Source: Proteiniclasticum ruminis DSM 24773 (GTDB taxonomy: Bacteria > Bacillota > Clostridia > Clostridiales > Clostridiaceae). From it: DNA of 64,000 bases. Where the stretch lies: positions 186,001 through 250,000 of the forward strand of contig NZ_JNKC01000004.1 of the NCBI RefSeq assembly GCF_000701905.1, given 5' to 3'. The notes below the pieces were generated by a model, which saw only the letters and a program-made list of their open reading frames with translations, ran no database searches and had not been told where the DNA came from. Below are positions 43,834-53,100 of this stretch, piece after piece; the stretch's first letter is position 1; every line of letters begins with the position of its first letter. The translations under genes were made by a program, and so were the position numbers.

Positions 43834-44142
43834 ATGAGTACCATTGTCAATGAAAACCTCATCTACGAAATCCTCTCCCTGGTGGAAGAGATCCCGCCAG
43901 GTAAAGTGGCCACCTATGGTCAAATCGCCCGTCTCATCGGAAGAGAAAAGAACGCAAGACTTGTGGGCAGTGTCCTAAAAAGGTCCGAATACTACGGAAC
44001 CTATCCCTGCCACCGGGTGGTGAATCATGAGGGACGCCTGGCTCCCGGTTTTTTAGAGCAGAAAGAGCGTCTACTCCAAGAGGACGTGCCATTTAAAAGC
44101 GAAAACCAGGTGGACCTGAAAAAAGCCCAGTGGGAGATCTAG
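43834..44142 (+). CDS. MGMT-family DNA-binding domain protein with active-site Cys
   Basis: A 102-residue protein corresponding to the C-terminal domain of O6-alkylguanine-DNA alkyltransferases. IPPGKVATYGQIARLIGREK contains the base-flipping helix. The active-site motif is YPCHRVV, so the alkyl-accepting Cys is present, unlike alkyltransferase-like proteins, which have Trp. The recognition residues continue as HEGRLAPG. The N-terminal domain of Ogt is absent, typical of small bacterial members. It probably removes or flags O6-alkylguanine. AAAGGAG lies 8 bases before the ATG. Confidence 0.88.
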   Translation: MSTIVNENLIYEILSLVEEIPPGKVATYGQIARLIGREKNARLVGSVLKRSEYYGTYPCHRVVNHEGRLAPGFLEQKERLLQEDVPFKSENQVDLKKAQWEI

Positions 44143-44231
44143 CCTATGTAAAATCTTATGATCCAGGCTCATCATAATAAAATCAACTGTACACGGAATA
44201 ACTGACTACACTGTACGAAGGAGAAAAAGAG

Positions 44232-45086
44232 ATGAAGAAGAATATGAAGCTCAAAGACGGCACGTATATGCCAAAACTCGGGCAAGGAACCTGGTATATG
44301 GGAGAGGACCCAAAACTTCGGGAAAAAGAAATCGAAGCTCTCCAGGAAGGGATCCTTTTAGGGATGACGCTTATCGATACTGCAGAAATGTACGGAGAAG
44401 GACGCTCTGAAAAACTGGTGGGAGAAGCCATCAAGATCTTTCCCCGGGAAGACCTTTTTCTTGTATCCAAGGTCTATCCTCACAATGCTGGCCGGAAGAA
44501 CATTTTCACCTCTCTAAAGAGAAGCCTTGAAAGACTGGACACCCCTTACCTCGATCTTTATCTTCTCCACTGGAGAGGCAGTGTCCCACTTTCTGAAACC
44601 ATTGCCTGTATGGAGGAGATGAAAAAGGAAGGGCTCATCAAGAACTGGGGGGTCTCAAACTTCGACTTAGAGGATATGAAAGAACTGCTTTCATGCCCGT
44701 CTGGAGATCAGTGCAGCGTCAACCAGGTGCTCTACCATCTGGGCTCCCGTGGCATCGAATACGATCTTCTCCCTTATCTGAAGGAAGAGAACATTGCCCT
44801 CATGGCCTACTGCCCCTTGGGCCATGACAAGAACAAAAGAAGAAGGATCACCGAACATCCTGTGGTAAGAGAGGTGGCAGAAAAGCATAGCATCACACCT
44901 CTCCAGCTGATGCTCTCTTTTACACTAGTAGAGGACTGCGTCTGTGCCATTCCTAAAGCATCTTCTCTTTCCCACGTGAAAGAGAATGCCGAAACTCTGC
45001 ACCTGACGCTCACAGAAGAGGACCTTCTGCGTCTGAACGAGGCTTTTTCAGCCCCAAGAAAAAGCGTCCCCTTGGATATGCTCTAA
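44232..45086 (+). CDS. Aldo/keto reductase
   Basis: A 284-residue NADPH-dependent reductase of the AKR (beta/alpha)8 barrel. The catalytic tetrad is visible as Asp49, Tyr54 (IDTAEMYGEGRSE), Lys80 (VSKVYP) and His113 (LLHWRG). NWGVSNFD and VNQVLYHL are strand signatures, and IPKASSLSHVKEN is the cofactor loop. It would reduce small aldehydes or ketones; the substrate is open. AAGGAG lies 8 bases upstream of ATG 44232. The terminator at 45127 follows. Confidence 0.92.
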   Translation: MKKNMKLKDGTYMPKLGQGTWYMGEDPKLREKEIEALQEGILLGMTLIDTAEMYGEGRSEKLVGEAIKIFPREDLFLVSKVYPHNAGRKNIFTSLKRSLERLDTPYLDLYLLHWRGSVPLSETIACMEEMKKEGLIKNWGVSNFDLEDMKELLSCPSGDQCSVNQVLYHLGSRGIEYDLLPYLKEENIALMAYCPLGHDKNKRRRITEHPVVREVAEKHSITPLQLMLSFTLVEDCVCAIPKASSLSHVKENAETLHLTLTEEDLLRLNEAFSAPRKSVPLDML

Positions 45087-45126
45087 TGCACTCTCATCAC
45101 TTCATTTCAAAATTCATTTCAAAATA

Positions 45127-45164
45127 GATAAAGGCATAGGAAGCCGCCTTCCTATGCCTTTATC
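45127..45164. terminator. Strong bidirectional terminator
   Basis: A perfect 17-bp stem with a CCGC tetraloop (45127-45143 and 45148-45164) between the convergent aldo/keto reductase and ABC-ATPase genes, including the stop codon of the latter. Confidence 0.9.
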
Positions 45165-45909
45165 CTATAAGTATTGTTTTTCTGCCAAAAGCATGGATGA
45201 TTTCCGACTCCACCCCGTAGACCTCTTTCATGATCTTCGGCGTCACCATGGAAGCCTCACCATAAGCATGAACCTTTCCATCTTTCAGAAACAAAAACCG
45301 GTCGCAGTAGCGAAGGGCTAAATTGATGTCATGGATCACCACAAGGCTTCCCATGCCTCTTTCCTTGGTGATTTCTCTCACGAGCCCCATCATCTCCACC
45401 TGGTTTTTCGGATCCAGACTGCTGGTGGGCTCATCCAGAAGAAGCAGTTTTGGATTCTGAAGAAGAGCCCGGGCAATCATTACCTTCTGGACCTCTCCTC
45501 CGGAAAGCTCATGGATGTAGCGGAGAGAAAACGGAGAGAGTCCAACCCTTTCCAAAGTCTCCTCGCAAAGAAGTAAATCCTCCTCTGAGACCCCCCACTT
45601 CATGTGGGGTTTTCTGCCAAGAAGCACCGCATCAAACACCGTCATCTCATGAATCTCATTCTTCTGGGCCACAAAAGCCATCTGCCTTGCCCGCTCCGCC
45701 GAAGATAGAGGCAGCATGCTTTTCCCCTCCACATAGACACTTCCATGGCTGGGCACCCGAATTTTACAAAGGCAGGAGAGAAGGGTGCTTTTTCCAGCGC
45801 CGTTATTTCCTAAGACGGCCACAAACTCTCCTTTTCCCATACGAAAACTCACATCTTTCAGAATCTCGGTTTTTCCGTAGGAAAAAGAAATCTTATCCAC
45901 TTGAATCAA
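45160..45909 (-). CDS. FecE/BtuD-type ABC transporter ATPase
   Basis: A 249-residue ATPase of iron-chelate/cobalamin importers. Walker A is LGNNGAGKSTLLS, the signature is ELSGGEVQKVMIARAL, Walker B is LLLLDEPTSSLD, and the His is in VVIHDIN. The start is a TTG at 45909, fixed by GGAGGTGA 7 bases upstream; that site also contains the permease stop codon. It energises the FecCD-type permease encoded just before it. Confidence 0.92.
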   Translation of the reverse strand: MIQVDKISFSYGKTEILKDVSFRMGKGEFVAVLGNNGAGKSTLLSCLCKIRVPSHGSVYVEGKSMLPLSSAERARQMAFVAQKNEIHEMTVFDAVLLGRKPHMKWGVSEEDLLLCEETLERVGLSPFSLRYIHELSGGEVQKVMIARALLQNPKLLLLDEPTSSLDPKNQVEMMGLVREITKERGMGSLVVIHDINLALRYCDRFLFLKDGKVHAYGEASMVTPKIMKEVYGVESEIIHAFGRKTILIG

Positions 45910-45916
45910 AATACAT

Positions 45917-46999
45917 TCACCTCCGCTTTCCTTTCTTCAGGATCAGGTAGAGAAAAAGAGGCGCCCCCAAAAAGGAGGTGATGGCCCCGATGGGAAGCAC
46001 TGCCGGCGTTCTCACGGTCCTTGAAAGAAGATCCGCAAAGAGCAGCAGCATGCTGCCAAGAAGGGCAGAGCCTGGAAGAAGGAAACGGTAATCACTGCCC
46101 ACAATCTTCCGGACCATATGGGGCGCAATGAGACCGATGAAGCTGATGGTGCCCACAAAGGCTATGGCCGTGGCAGAGATCAGCGTGGCGAGAAACATGC
46201 TTAGAAGAATCAGCCGCTCCACAGGAACGCCAAGACTTTTCGCCGTCTGAACACCGCTTTCCATGGCATTGTAGTTCCATCGGTTGTAAAAAAAGTACAG
46301 AAAAGACAAAAGTGACGTGATGAAAATGAGCGCAATCTCTTCACTTCCCGCCCGGCCAAGACTCCCAAAGGTCCAGTAGACGATGGACGCCACCATCTCG
46401 TCGTCACTGAAGTACTGGATGAGGGTGGTGGCACCGCTGAACATGGCACTGAGGGCAACCCCCACAAGGATCATCACCGTGGGGGAGACCCCGCGGACCT
46501 TGGAGAGAAATAAAATCACCACCGTGGTGGTCATGCCTCCTAAAAAAGCCAAAATCACAATGATGTAAGGATTGGTGAAGGTGATGCTGGAAAGGGCATT
46601 TCCAGAAGCCTTGCTCCCTGCATGGAAATAGACAATGGCCACAGCAGCGCCAAAGGAAGCCCCTTGAGAAACCCCTAAAGTAGAAGCAGAGGCCAAGGGG
46701 TTCCGAAGAACACTCTGCATGACGCAGCCTGCAAGGGCCAAGGCCATGCCCACCGCCACCGCCGTCAGGACCCTGGGCATCCGCACCTGGAAAAGAATGG
46801 TCTTCATGGAGGCATCGCCGCTGCTCCCAAAAAGAGTCCTTACCACATCCTTCAGAGGCATCCCGGAAGACCCCACAGAGAGTGACAAAAGAGCCATGAA
46901 AATGGCCGTGAGAAGAAGACCCAGAAGAAAGAGCGCTTTTCTTCTGGTATAGCGCTGATAGCCTGTTCTTGTGCTCTCTTCTCTTCGTACTGTCTTCAT
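45917..46999 (-). CDS. FecCD-family ABC transporter permease
   Basis: A 360-residue permease with about ten TM helices, typical of BtuC/FhuB/FecD. Signatures include MPRVLTAVAVGMALALAGC, QSVLRNPLASASTLGVSQGA, and GTISFIGLIAPHMVRKIVGS near the C-terminus. It forms a homodimeric channel for a metal chelate or corrinoid. The GGGAG site lies 8 bases before the ATG, and the binding-protein gene ends 3 bases upstream. Confidence 0.93.
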   Translation of the reverse strand: MKTVRREESTRTGYQRYTRRKALFLLGLLLTAIFMALLSLSVGSSGMPLKDVVRTLFGSSGDASMKTILFQVRMPRVLTAVAVGMALALAGCVMQSVLRNPLASASTLGVSQGASFGAAVAIVYFHAGSKASGNALSSITFTNPYIIVILAFLGGMTTTVVILFLSKVRGVSPTVMILVGVALSAMFSGATTLIQYFSDDEMVASIVYWTFGSLGRAGSEEIALIFITSLLSFLYFFYNRWNYNAMESGVQTAKSLGVPVERLILLSMFLATLISATAIAFVGTISFIGLIAPHMVRKIVGSDYRFLLPGSALLGSMLLLFADLLSRTVRTPAVLPIGAITSFLGAPLFLYLILKKGKRR

Positions 47000-47002
47000 G
47001 AT

Positions 47003-48136
47003 CTACTCTCCCAGCTGAATGGTTCCGTAATATAGGCCGCCGGCCACCATCTCTTCATAGAGATTGACCCCCAGAAACTTCATAAAAATCTCCTCTGCCT
47101 TCTCTTCCAGGTTCACATCCTCAAACTCTTCCGGATAAAGAATCTTCCCCGCATGGTAGGCATTGAGAAAGGCATAGGTGAAATTGGTGCCTGCATTGTT
47201 GAAAGACGGCATGGTATAGACCTGTCCCTCTTGTACCGCCCGAAGATTTTCAAAATACTCCGGATGGTCCTGATACTCCTTCGTCACAAGATCCAGATTT
47301 CCAGGATCGAGGAAAATCACCTGGGGATCCCAGGTCATGATCTTTTCAAGATCCGCCTCATAAAAGCCGTCTATGGCAGCATCCTCCGCCACGTTTTTCG
47401 CATGGAGGACATCAAAGATGCCGAACTTGGAATAGGTGCCTGAAAAGCCCCGTCTACCGTTAAAAGTCACAGCTCCCGCATAGGCCCGAAGTTTCTTTTC
47501 TTCCGGCACATTTTCTGTCCGTGCCTGAAGATCTGATAACATGCTGTCCATATAGCTAAGAACTTCCTCTGCCCGGTCTTCCTTCTTGATGACCTCTCCA
47601 AAGACTCTCATGGCCTTGTAAAATGAGTCCGGTGAAAGGCCTGTGCTGTGCCTGACAGAAACCACGGGAATCCCTGTCTGAGCCTGAAGCTCCTCTGCTG
47701 CCTCATAATCAAAGCCTGCGATGATGACATCCGGGGAAACCAGGATGATCTCTTCAGAGAATCCGTTGTTTTGCCCGCTGCCGCCTCCTTCACCCACTAC
47801 GGGGAGCTTTAAAAGCTGCTCCCTATACACGGGGTTATAGTCTCGTCTAATATTGACCCCTTCAGAAAGGTACGCTTCACTGCCCACCACCATATCCATG
47901 GCTTGAAGATACGCCGCAAGTCTTGGGGCTCCTGATCCCAGGCAGATGATGGTTTCCACATCTACTGGAATCTCCACTTCTCTTCCCACGGCATCGGTGA
48001 TGATTCTGGTCTGGGAGGCGGCTGGGGTATTCAGCACATCCTTCACCACTGCTTCTTTTTCTCCGCATCCAATAAAGCTTGTGAGGACACTCAAGGCGAG
48101 CCCCATCATGAGGATGCTTTTCCATGTTTTCTTCAT
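47003..48136 (-). CDS. Metal-chelate/cobalamin-type substrate-binding lipoprotein
   Basis: A 377-residue lipoprotein. The signal peptide ends in the lipobox SFIGC. Two lobes follow in the class III binding-protein fold, with RIITDAVGREVEIPVDVETI at the first and ASPDVIIAGFDYEA-like and WDPQVIFLDPGN segments. It delivers substrate to the FecCD/FecE transporter encoded downstream. Substrates of this family include siderophores, haem, corrinoids, molybdate and, in some organisms, nickel. Being directly downstream of hypA and hypB makes nickel or iron for metallocentre assembly an attractive inference. No cobalamin riboswitch was found upstream. Confidence 0.87.
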   Translation of the reverse strand: MKKTWKSILMMGLALSVLTSFIGCGEKEAVVKDVLNTPAASQTRIITDAVGREVEIPVDVETIICLGSGAPRLAAYLQAMDMVVGSEAYLSEGVNIRRDYNPVYREQLLKLPVVGEGGGSGQNNGFSEEIILVSPDVIIAGFDYEAAEELQAQTGIPVVSVRHSTGLSPDSFYKAMRVFGEVIKKEDRAEEVLSYMDSMLSDLQARTENVPEEKKLRAYAGAVTFNGRRGFSGTYSKFGIFDVLHAKNVAEDAAIDGFYEADLEKIMTWDPQVIFLDPGNLDLVTKEYQDHPEYFENLRAVQEGQVYTMPSFNNAGTNFTYAFLNAYHAGKILYPEEFEDVNLEEKAEEIFMKFLGVNLYEEMVAGGLYYGTIQLGE

Positions 48137-48214
48137 ACTGTTCTCCTTTATAGCCAGAAACTCTGGTCTTTTCTTTCTCTTCCCTCATTTTTTATCCCAA
48201 AAGGTCAGAAGAAA

Positions 48215-48234
48215 GGCACCCTTAAATAGGTGCC
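48215..48234 (-). terminator. Hairpin between the DUF5692-like gene and the binding-protein gene
   Basis: GGCACC (48215-48220) pairs with GGTGCC (48229-48234), followed on the minus strand by a T-rich stretch. It partly separates the hyp genes from the transporter genes. Confidence 0.6.
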
Positions 48235-48305
48235 CACTTCTTCTATGATTTATCCAAGACGATAAGGCTCCTTTTGGGAAACCCGAACACTCTTACTATG
48301 ATTTG

Positions 48306-49232
48306 CTACAGTCCGTTGGCGGTTAAGGTCTTCTTATAGGCATCGGTATGCACATAAAGTTCCTGCCTGATGGGGTTCACCTTTCTCTGTCTCACGGTGT
48401 ACACCATGAAGAAGAATACACCCAGGTTGAACACAAAGGACAGAACACTGAGGCTCATGAGGGCTCCGGTGCTGTAGGTAGGAATCACCTTGAAAAACGA
48501 GGCCGTCAGAAAGTCCACCGACAGAGAGAACATAGCATAAAGCGACAGAATCTGGGCTCTATGCTGCAGCCATGCACCACGCTTGAAGAAATACTCCGCA
48601 ATGACTGCGGCGGTTAAAATTCCAAAGCCTGCATAGAGGGATCGGTTAGAGATACAGTTATAAACATAGGCATAATTCCAAAGAGTATAGCCGATGACAT
48701 AAGGCCAGGTCATATCCGGCCAGATCATATCTCTGGATTTATCCTTGGACACCCGGATGCCCACAAATCCTGTGAGGGTGATGATGGTGAAGACTCCGGC
48801 GATGGCATTTAGAATGTTCCAGGGACCGCCCTGAACCACAATGCCACCTGCATCCACCGTCAGGGTCTTATAGGTCACAAAGATCTCCAGTTCTCTAAAT
48901 ACCGCCTCTGCAATGTTGATAGACAGGATGGCTGCTGGAAATACCGCAGCAAACTTCTTTGTGCCAAGCTTTGTAAAGCGGATGAGAAGGAATCCATAGA
49001 CACCGATGAGAGCAGATACCACTTTCACCCAGCCGAACCAGGTTTTTCCTGTGGGAGAACCCAAGGGGCCAAAGAAGATCCCAATGGCCAGAAGCACCGG
49101 AAGAAGCACATACATCAGCATAGATACCTTTATGGATCTTCTGCTGATCTCATTTAAGAAAAGGAATGCGGCGATAAAAACCACCAGGGCCAGGAAACTT
49201 TGTACATTTAAACCTTCGTATAAAAATCCCAT
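48306..49232 (-). CDS. Multi-pass membrane protein, DUF5692-like
   Basis: A 308-residue protein with about eight to nine TM helices (for example LALVVFIAAFLFLNEISRR and MLMYVLLPVLLAIGIFF). It resembles proteins annotated as DUF5692, of unknown function. Conserved-looking polar motifs within helices are WPYVIGYTLWNYAYVYNCISNR and ADLLTASFF-like stretches. Its gene lies 15 bases after hypA, so it is co-expressed with the metallocentre genes. Transport or sensing is possible, but I cannot support either. Confidence 0.7.
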   Translation of the reverse strand: MGFLYEGLNVQSFLALVVFIAAFLFLNEISRRSIKVSMLMYVLLPVLLAIGIFFGPLGSPTGKTWFGWVKVVSALIGVYGFLLIRFTKLGTKKFAAVFPAAILSINIAEAVFRELEIFVTYKTLTVDAGGIVVQGGPWNILNAIAGVFTIITLTGFVGIRVSKDKSRDMIWPDMTWPYVIGYTLWNYAYVYNCISNRSLYAGFGILTAAVIAEYFFKRGAWLQHRAQILSLYAMFSLSVDFLTASFFKVIPTYSTGALMSLSVLSFVFNLGVFFFMVYTVRQRKVNPIRQELYVHTDAYKKTLTANGL

Positions 49233-49247
49233 GATAAGCTCCTTTCA

Positions 49248-49589
49248 CTAATACGTAACGACTTCTTTGATGTTAAACTCCTGACCGGAGAGAAGTGTAT
49301 AAGCACTCCCCCCGCAGGAAGGACAGATGCGGCGGTGGGTAACAATGTTAAAGTCTTCCCCGCAGTCATGGCACTTGGCCATGGCTGGTAAGGTGAGGAT
49401 CTCAAGCTTTGTCTCTTCATAGGCGGTGCCGCTCACCGCTGCCGGATAGCATTCCTCGATGAATCTTGGAATGGCCTGGGAAAGCTGCCCGATTTCCAGC
49501 ACAATCTTATCCACCTTGGACAGCTGGTTTTCCAGAACAAAGCTGTCCACCACCCGGATCACTTCATAGACAATACCAAGCTCATGCAT
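49248..49589 (-). CDS. hypA: Nickel metallochaperone HypA
   Basis: A 113-residue protein. The N-terminal MHE is the nickel site of HypA. Cys73, Cys76, Cys89 and Cys92 (CHDC...CPSC) form the structural zinc site. It hands nickel to [NiFe]-hydrogenase together with HypB. No [NiFe]-hydrogenase subunit or urease gene is in the window. It sits 12 bases after the 924-residue iron-sulfur flavoprotein gene and shares its operon, as does hypB at the other side. Confidence 0.93.
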   Translation of the reverse strand: MHELGIVYEVIRVVDSFVLENQLSKVDKIVLEIGQLSQAIPRFIEECYPAAVSGTAYEETKLEILTLPAMAKCHDCGEDFNIVTHRRICPSCGGSAYTLLSGQEFNIKEVVTY

Positions 49590-49601
49590 ACAAACACCCC
49601 A

Positions 49602-52376
49602 TCATCTGGTTTCACTGAACGGATTGATCTTGTTCAGTGTAATCTTTGCTTTTCTTGTAATGGCATTTTTCATCACGGACTTTGGCAGTTTGTCCAGCTC
49701 AAAGCCCTTGACATCGTGGACTCTTTCCAGACTGATGGCACCGAATTTGCATCGTAAGGTGCAGGCACCACAGCCCACACAAAGATACTCATCCACTTTG
49801 CTGGCGCCGCAGCCAAGACATCTGGAGGCCTCTTTTTTAATCTGCTCTTCTGTGAGAACCCCTCGTAAATCCTTGAAGGTATCTCTGGCCACTCTGCCAG
49901 AAACTGCTGCGATTCTCTGACGCTCTGTACCGTCATAGTCCATAATTTCCTTGAGATTGCTCTTATCCAGCATGATGTAGGAGTGGTTGTCCCGTCCAAA
50001 GACCAGGGACTGTCCATTTTGAACAAATCTATGGATGGAGATGGCCGCTTCTTTCCCTGCTGCAATGGCATCAATGGCAAGTCTTGGTCCGCTGGCCACA
50101 TCGCCTCCGGCGAAGATATCCGCCTTGGAGGACTGCAGCGTTGCAGGGTGCACCTTGATGGTCTGACGCTCTGTGAGAAGAACATCCTCTCCTTGGAGAA
50201 GATTCCCGTACCCATAGGTCTGACCCACAGATAAAAGCACATGGTCACAAGGAACCAGAATGGTGTCCGTCTCATCATAGACCGGTGCAAATCTTCCGGA
50301 AGCATCAAAGATGGAGATGCATTTTTTAAACTCTACTCCTGTGACTTTCACGCCGTCATGAAGAATACGCACAGGTCCCCAGCTGTTGTGGATGGACACG
50401 TCTTCTGAAAGAGCCTCCTCCACTTCTTCCTCGTGGGCTGGCATGGCGTCTCTTGGCTCCAGACAGTAAAGAGCTGCGCTCTCTACTCCAGGAAGCCGGA
50501 TGGAACTTCTGGCCACATCGATGGCCACATTGCCGCCGCCGATGACGACAACCTTCCCGGATACCCCTGGATTTTCTCCGAGGTTGATCTTCTTCAGGAA
50601 TTCTACGCCGTGCATGACCTCTGGAAGCTCTTCTCCCTGAAGACCCAGGTTTCTGCCTAAGGAAGCCCCAATGGCGATGTAGAAGGCATGGAAGCCTTTT
50701 TCTCTCAGCTGGGCTATCGTCACATCCTTGCCCACTTCTACGCCGGTCTCAAACTTCACGCCCAGACCCTTGATGACTTCAATCTCCGCATCCACCACAT
50801 CTTTTTCCAGACGGTAGGAAGGAATGCCTAAGGTGAGCATACCGCCCAGCCTCTTTTCCTTTTCAAACACCGTCACATCGTAACCGTCCAGAGCCAGATC
50901 ATAGGCACAGGTGAGTCCCGATGGGCCGGATCCGATGATGGCCACTTTCATGTCGCTGTAGTCATGACGCTTCTTTGGCACATAGCGGGTACCTGCCTCC
51001 AGGTCCTTCTCTGCAATGAACTTCTTGATGTCATCCACAGCCACCGCTTCATCATAGGCGCTTCTGGTGCAGTCCTCCTCACAAAGTCTTGGACAGACTC
51101 TGCCGCAGACCGCAGGCAGTGGGTTGTGCTTTTTGATGAGCTCTAATGCCTCTGTGTATTTCCCCTGGGCAGCCAGCTTGATGTACCCCTGCACTGGAAT
51201 ATGAGCTGGACACTTGGTGATACATGGAGCAGTTCCGGAATCTAAGGTGTTCTTCCGGTTCACCCGGTAGTCGCTGTTCCACTTGTCCTCTTTCCACTCG
51301 GTGTTTCTTGGGGTTACTTTTGTGACCTTCTCATCCAGAGGAGTCTTTGCGCAAAGCTTCTGACCAAGTCTGATGGCATTGGTGGGGCAGACATCCACAC
51401 ACTCTCCGCAGGCAACGCATTTGGACTCATCCACCACGGACTTGTAGTTGGAACGCACGATGTCATTATTAAGATACTCATTGGCCAGTCTCATGGCATA
51501 ACAGCCACAGCCGCAGCAGTTGCAGATGGCATGGGTATGTCCTGGCGTATCCAGGTTCGGCATAGAGTGCATGAGTCCGTTGTCCTCTGCTTTTCGGATG
51601 ATCTCAAAGGCTTCTTCTCTTGTGATTTCCCGGCCTCTTCCAGTTTTGATGTAGTACTCCGCCGCATGATCCAGCTGAATGCACATCTCTTCTTTCAGGT
51701 GTCCACAGCCTTCATTCATGGCTTCTCTGGAGGTTCTGCAGGAGCAGTCCGATACAGAGAAGATATGGGCTTCTTGGAGGTGCTTGGAGATTTCCTCGTA
51801 GCTGGCCTTTTTTGAGTTTCCGTCGATGGCTCGCTCGATGGGAAGAACCCTCATGGGGCCTCCGCCAATGGGCATGATCCCTGCAGCCATGGGCCCTTTC
51901 TTGCTTCCGAAGAAGTAGAAAGCTTCCGCCACTTCCGGATATTTTGCCACCAGTTCTTTGTTGTTGTTGATCATCTCCAGATGTCCAGGCACAAAGATGT
52001 CATGCCAGTACACATCCACCCCATCCACGGTGTTCCAGAAGGTCACCCCGGTCCAGGCCAGATGCTGCAGAGCTTTTTTCACTTTTTCCAGAGGTTCCCC
52101 AGCAGACGCTGCGATCTCTTCTGCACTCTTCTTGTCTCTAAAAGACACATGAAGGGCAATCTTCGCCTCATAGGGAGAAAGGATAGGCGCCAGAGCATAA
52201 TACTCCGGACCAAAAGGAATGGCCTCCCGGCTGGTTCCCGCTTTGGTTCTGCCGATCTTGTTCGCCAGATCCACGATCTCCTGACGGTACTCTCTACCGT
52301 CCACATCCGCCCAGTTCAGGGCAAAGTTAAAGTTTTTTGATTTGTTGAAATTTGTTTTTTCCTGTTTTTTCGCCAC
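49602..52376 (-). CDS. Multi-domain iron-sulfur flavoprotein (GltD-like NAD(P)H oxidoreductase)
   Basis: A 924-residue cytoplasmic redox protein. About 1-170 is a helical N-terminal region. A Cys-rich domain follows (SDCSCRTSR, CNCCGCGCYAMR), then a ferredoxin motif CVACGECVDVCP. Next come the GltD-type FeS domain (CITKCPAHIPVQGYI, CGRVCPRLCEEDC), the FAD fold VAIIGSGPSGLTCAYDLA and the NAD(P) fold VVVIGGGNVAIDVARSS. The C-terminal cluster site is CLGCG...CVGCGACTLRC. It would pass electrons from NAD(P)H through FAD and several clusters to a partner. It is co-transcribed between hypB (3 bases) and hypA. The start is GTG 52376 with GGGAGG 9 bases upstream. Confidence 0.85.
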   Translation of the reverse strand: MAKKQEKTNFNKSKNFNFALNWADVDGREYRQEIVDLANKIGRTKAGTSREAIPFGPEYYALAPILSPYEAKIALHVSFRDKKSAEEIAASAGEPLEKVKKALQHLAWTGVTFWNTVDGVDVYWHDIFVPGHLEMINNNKELVAKYPEVAEAFYFFGSKKGPMAAGIMPIGGGPMRVLPIERAIDGNSKKASYEEISKHLQEAHIFSVSDCSCRTSREAMNEGCGHLKEEMCIQLDHAAEYYIKTGRGREITREEAFEIIRKAEDNGLMHSMPNLDTPGHTHAICNCCGCGCYAMRLANEYLNNDIVRSNYKSVVDESKCVACGECVDVCPTNAIRLGQKLCAKTPLDEKVTKVTPRNTEWKEDKWNSDYRVNRKNTLDSGTAPCITKCPAHIPVQGYIKLAAQGKYTEALELIKKHNPLPAVCGRVCPRLCEEDCTRSAYDEAVAVDDIKKFIAEKDLEAGTRYVPKKRHDYSDMKVAIIGSGPSGLTCAYDLALDGYDVTVFEKEKRLGGMLTLGIPSYRLEKDVVDAEIEVIKGLGVKFETGVEVGKDVTIAQLREKGFHAFYIAIGASLGRNLGLQGEELPEVMHGVEFLKKINLGENPGVSGKVVVIGGGNVAIDVARSSIRLPGVESAALYCLEPRDAMPAHEEEVEEALSEDVSIHNSWGPVRILHDGVKVTGVEFKKCISIFDASGRFAPVYDETDTILVPCDHVLLSVGQTYGYGNLLQGEDVLLTERQTIKVHPATLQSSKADIFAGGDVASGPRLAIDAIAAGKEAAISIHRFVQNGQSLVFGRDNHSYIMLDKSNLKEIMDYDGTERQRIAAVSGRVARDTFKDLRGVLTEEQIKKEASRCLGCGASKVDEYLCVGCGACTLRCKFGAISLERVHDVKGFELDKLPKSVMKNAITRKAKITLNKINPFSETR

Positions 52377-52379
52377 GTT

Positions 52380-53042
52380 CTACTTCCTCCCCATTTGCTT
52401 TCTGATCCAATTTGTCCAGGCATCCATTCCTTCTCCGGTCTTTGCCGAGAGAGGGAAGATCTCAATGTCCTTATTCAGGTGATACACTCTTTCCTTCAAT
52501 GCTTCCATATCAAAATCAAAGTAGGGCATCACATCCATCTTGCTGATGAGAAGCGCATCCACCTTGGCGAAGATCATGGGATACTTGAGAGGCTTGTCGT
52601 CTCCCTCCGGTACGCTTAGTATTGCGATGTTCTTCATGGCTCCGGTATCATAGCCCACAGGACAGATGAGGTTTCCGATATTTTCCAGAAACACCAGATC
52701 CAGATCCGAAACTTCCAGAGCATCCACCCCAGCTCTTGCCATGGTAGCGTCAATGTGGCACAGTCCGTCTGTGTGCATCTGCACGGCTCTGGCACCTGCT
52801 TCCTGGACAGTTTTTGCGTCCACATCCGAGTCCACATCCGCTTCAATGACGCCGATGTTCATTTCTTCTTTCAGCGCCTTCACCGTGCTCACCAGCGTGG
52901 TGGTTTTCCCGCTGCCGGGAGAAGACATGACATTCACCATGAAGGCTCCCTTTTCTCTTAAAAACCCTCTGGTTTCCTCTGCCACTTTCTTGTTGTCCTC
53001 ATAGATATTCTTCTTGATGGAAAAGACTTTCAGCTCACTCAT
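52380..53042 (-). CDS. hypB: Nickel-insertion GTPase HypB
   Basis: A 220-residue SIMIBI GTPase. Walker A is SPGSGKTT (41-48). The inter-subunit metal site has Cys95-His96 (GLCHIDATM) and Cys127 (NLICPVG), equivalent to the E. coli G-domain site. The N-terminal CXXCGC nickel site and His-rich stretches found in other HypB proteins are absent, so it is the minimal form. It uses GTP hydrolysis to release nickel to HypA or a target. It is first gene of the operon, promoter at 53072-53100. Confidence 0.93.
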   Translation of the reverse strand: MSELKVFSIKKNIYEDNKKVAEETRGFLREKGAFMVNVMSSPGSGKTTTLVSTVKALKEEMNIGVIEADVDSDVDAKTVQEAGARAVQMHTDGLCHIDATMARAGVDALEVSDLDLVFLENIGNLICPVGYDTGAMKNIAILSVPEGDDKPLKYPMIFAKVDALLISKMDVMPYFDFDMEALKERVYHLNKDIEIFPLSAKTGEGMDAWTNWIRKQMGRK

Positions 53043-53071
53043 TTCTACACCTCAACCCTTTATTTGACATG

Positions 53072-53100
53072 ATTATAACAATCTCACATTCTCTCAACAA
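53072..53100 (-). promoter_or_regulatory. Promoter of the hypB operon
   Basis: TTGTTG (53095-53100) and TATAAT (53072-53077) on the minus strand are 17 bases apart, about 30 bases before the hypB start codon. Confidence 0.65.
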
